The translations under genes and the position numbers were made by a program. Positions 63,682-64,000 of a DNA stretch of 64,000 bases are shown here, piece after piece. The notes below the pieces were generated by a model, which worked only from the letters and a program-made list of their open reading frames with translations, was not told where the DNA came from and did not search any database. Source of the stretch: Brevibacterium picturae (GTDB taxonomy: Bacteria > Actinomycetota > Actinomycetes > Actinomycetales > Brevibacteriaceae); the NCBI RefSeq assembly GCF_900105045.1, contig NZ_LT629739.1:2418001-2482000 (forward strand), in the 5' to 3' direction. Every line of letters begins with the position of its first letter. The first letter of the stretch is position 1.

Positions 63682-64000
63682 ATGGTCGACTACCAACGGG
63701 TCAAACGCCTATTCGACTGCATCGCCGCGGCGTTCGGGCTTCTCCTGTGCTCCGGACTCATCGCTGTGACCGCATTGCTGGTGCTCATATTTCACGGCTT
63801 ACCGGTCCTGTTCGCTCAGGAACGAGTGACCAAAGACGGACGAGTGTTCCACTTGCGGAAGTTCCGCAGCATGCGGCCCTTCGACCCGTCGCGCGGATGG
63901 ACGAGCGATGAGACTCGACTGACCGGATTCGGTCGGCTGCTTCGCGCAACGAGCCTCGACGAGCTGCCCGAACTGTGGAATGTGCTCGTCGGAGACATGA
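63682..64000 (+). CDS. Bacterial sugar transferase, 3' end outside window
   Basis: 106 residues are visible of a priming glycosyltransferase of exopolysaccharide synthesis, which transfers a sugar-1-phosphate to undecaprenyl phosphate. KRLFDCIAAAFGLLLCS (a basic residue and membrane helix), then VLFAQERVTKDGRVFHLRKFRSM and GFGRLLRATSLDELPELWNVL are the hallmarks. GAGG lies eight bases before ATG 63682, two bases after the preceding stop. The gene continues beyond the window. Confidence 0.93.
   Translation, partial: MVDYQRVKRLFDCIAAAFGLLLCSGLIAVTALLVLIFHGLPVLFAQERVTKDGRVFHLRKFRSMRPFDPSRGWTSDETRLTGFGRLLRATSLDELPELWNVLVGDM

Overview
The window is a 64 kb piece of a high-GC actinobacterial chromosome. 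It most resembles Micrococcales, and Brevibacterium is my best guess. The grounds are dense GC-rich coding, many GTG/TTG starts, a natural OleB-OleC fusion, a DUF5926 gene, a HAIR operator in front of clpB, and LuxR-type large ATPase regulators. I saw no rRNA, tRNA, insertion sequence, phage gene or CRISPR array.

Layout. 1-6.4 kb: the end of a short-chain dehydrogenase (SDR), a membrane-anchored acidic protein, then a minus-strand olefin operon oleA-oleBC-oleD, in which oleD carries a one-base frameshift. 6.5-17.4 kb: ordinary metabolism (membrane protein, FabG-like SDR, an AbiEi/DUF559-type nuclease-like gene between two hairpin repeats, dienelactone hydrolase, FMN glutamate-synthase-like protein, TM2 protein, MFS exporter, crotonase, Nudix, cardiolipin synthase). 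17.5-28.2 kb: YtxH-like protein, agmatine deiminase, CaiB/BaiF CoA-transferase, a DUF5819-HTTM pair, clpB with its HspR-type operator, a Na+/H+ antiporter and a second crotonase. 28.2-35.7 kb: an epimerase-like protein lacking the usual catalytic lysine, an SDR plus KsdD-like FAD dehydrogenase pair, pheA coupled to a glycosyltransferase, DUF5926, and a RelA/SpoT-domain synthetase. 35.7-41.1 kb: a large LuxR-type regulator, exonuclease III, a thioesterase-SDR pair.

41.2-43.8 kb looks like an envelope-stress island: a candidate small RNA with its own terminator, an Asp23/Gls24 protein, an ECF-type sigma factor overlapping two small Asp23-like genes, and a GlsB/YeaQ membrane protein. 44-48 kb: pyrE, then an ABC ATPase with several non-canonical catalytic motifs, an ABC-2 permease with acidic tails, and a TrmH-type RNA methyltransferase, followed by three palindromes. 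48.3-50.7 kb: a paired acyl-CoA dehydrogenase operon. 51.1-59.3 kb: three consecutive giant LuxR regulators, the third with an altered Walker A motif. These lead into an exopolysaccharide locus (59.5-64 kb): a WbpM/CapD-type dehydratase, two tandem FemAB-like transferases and a priming sugar transferase cut by the window end.

The most interesting items are the degenerate ABC ATPase, the GGGG-loop candidate RNA beside the Gls24/sigma island, the LuxR trio in front of the exopolysaccharide genes, the tandem FemAB pair, and the broken oleD. Short in-frame tandem repeats recur inside several genes, and long perfect hairpins recur between genes.
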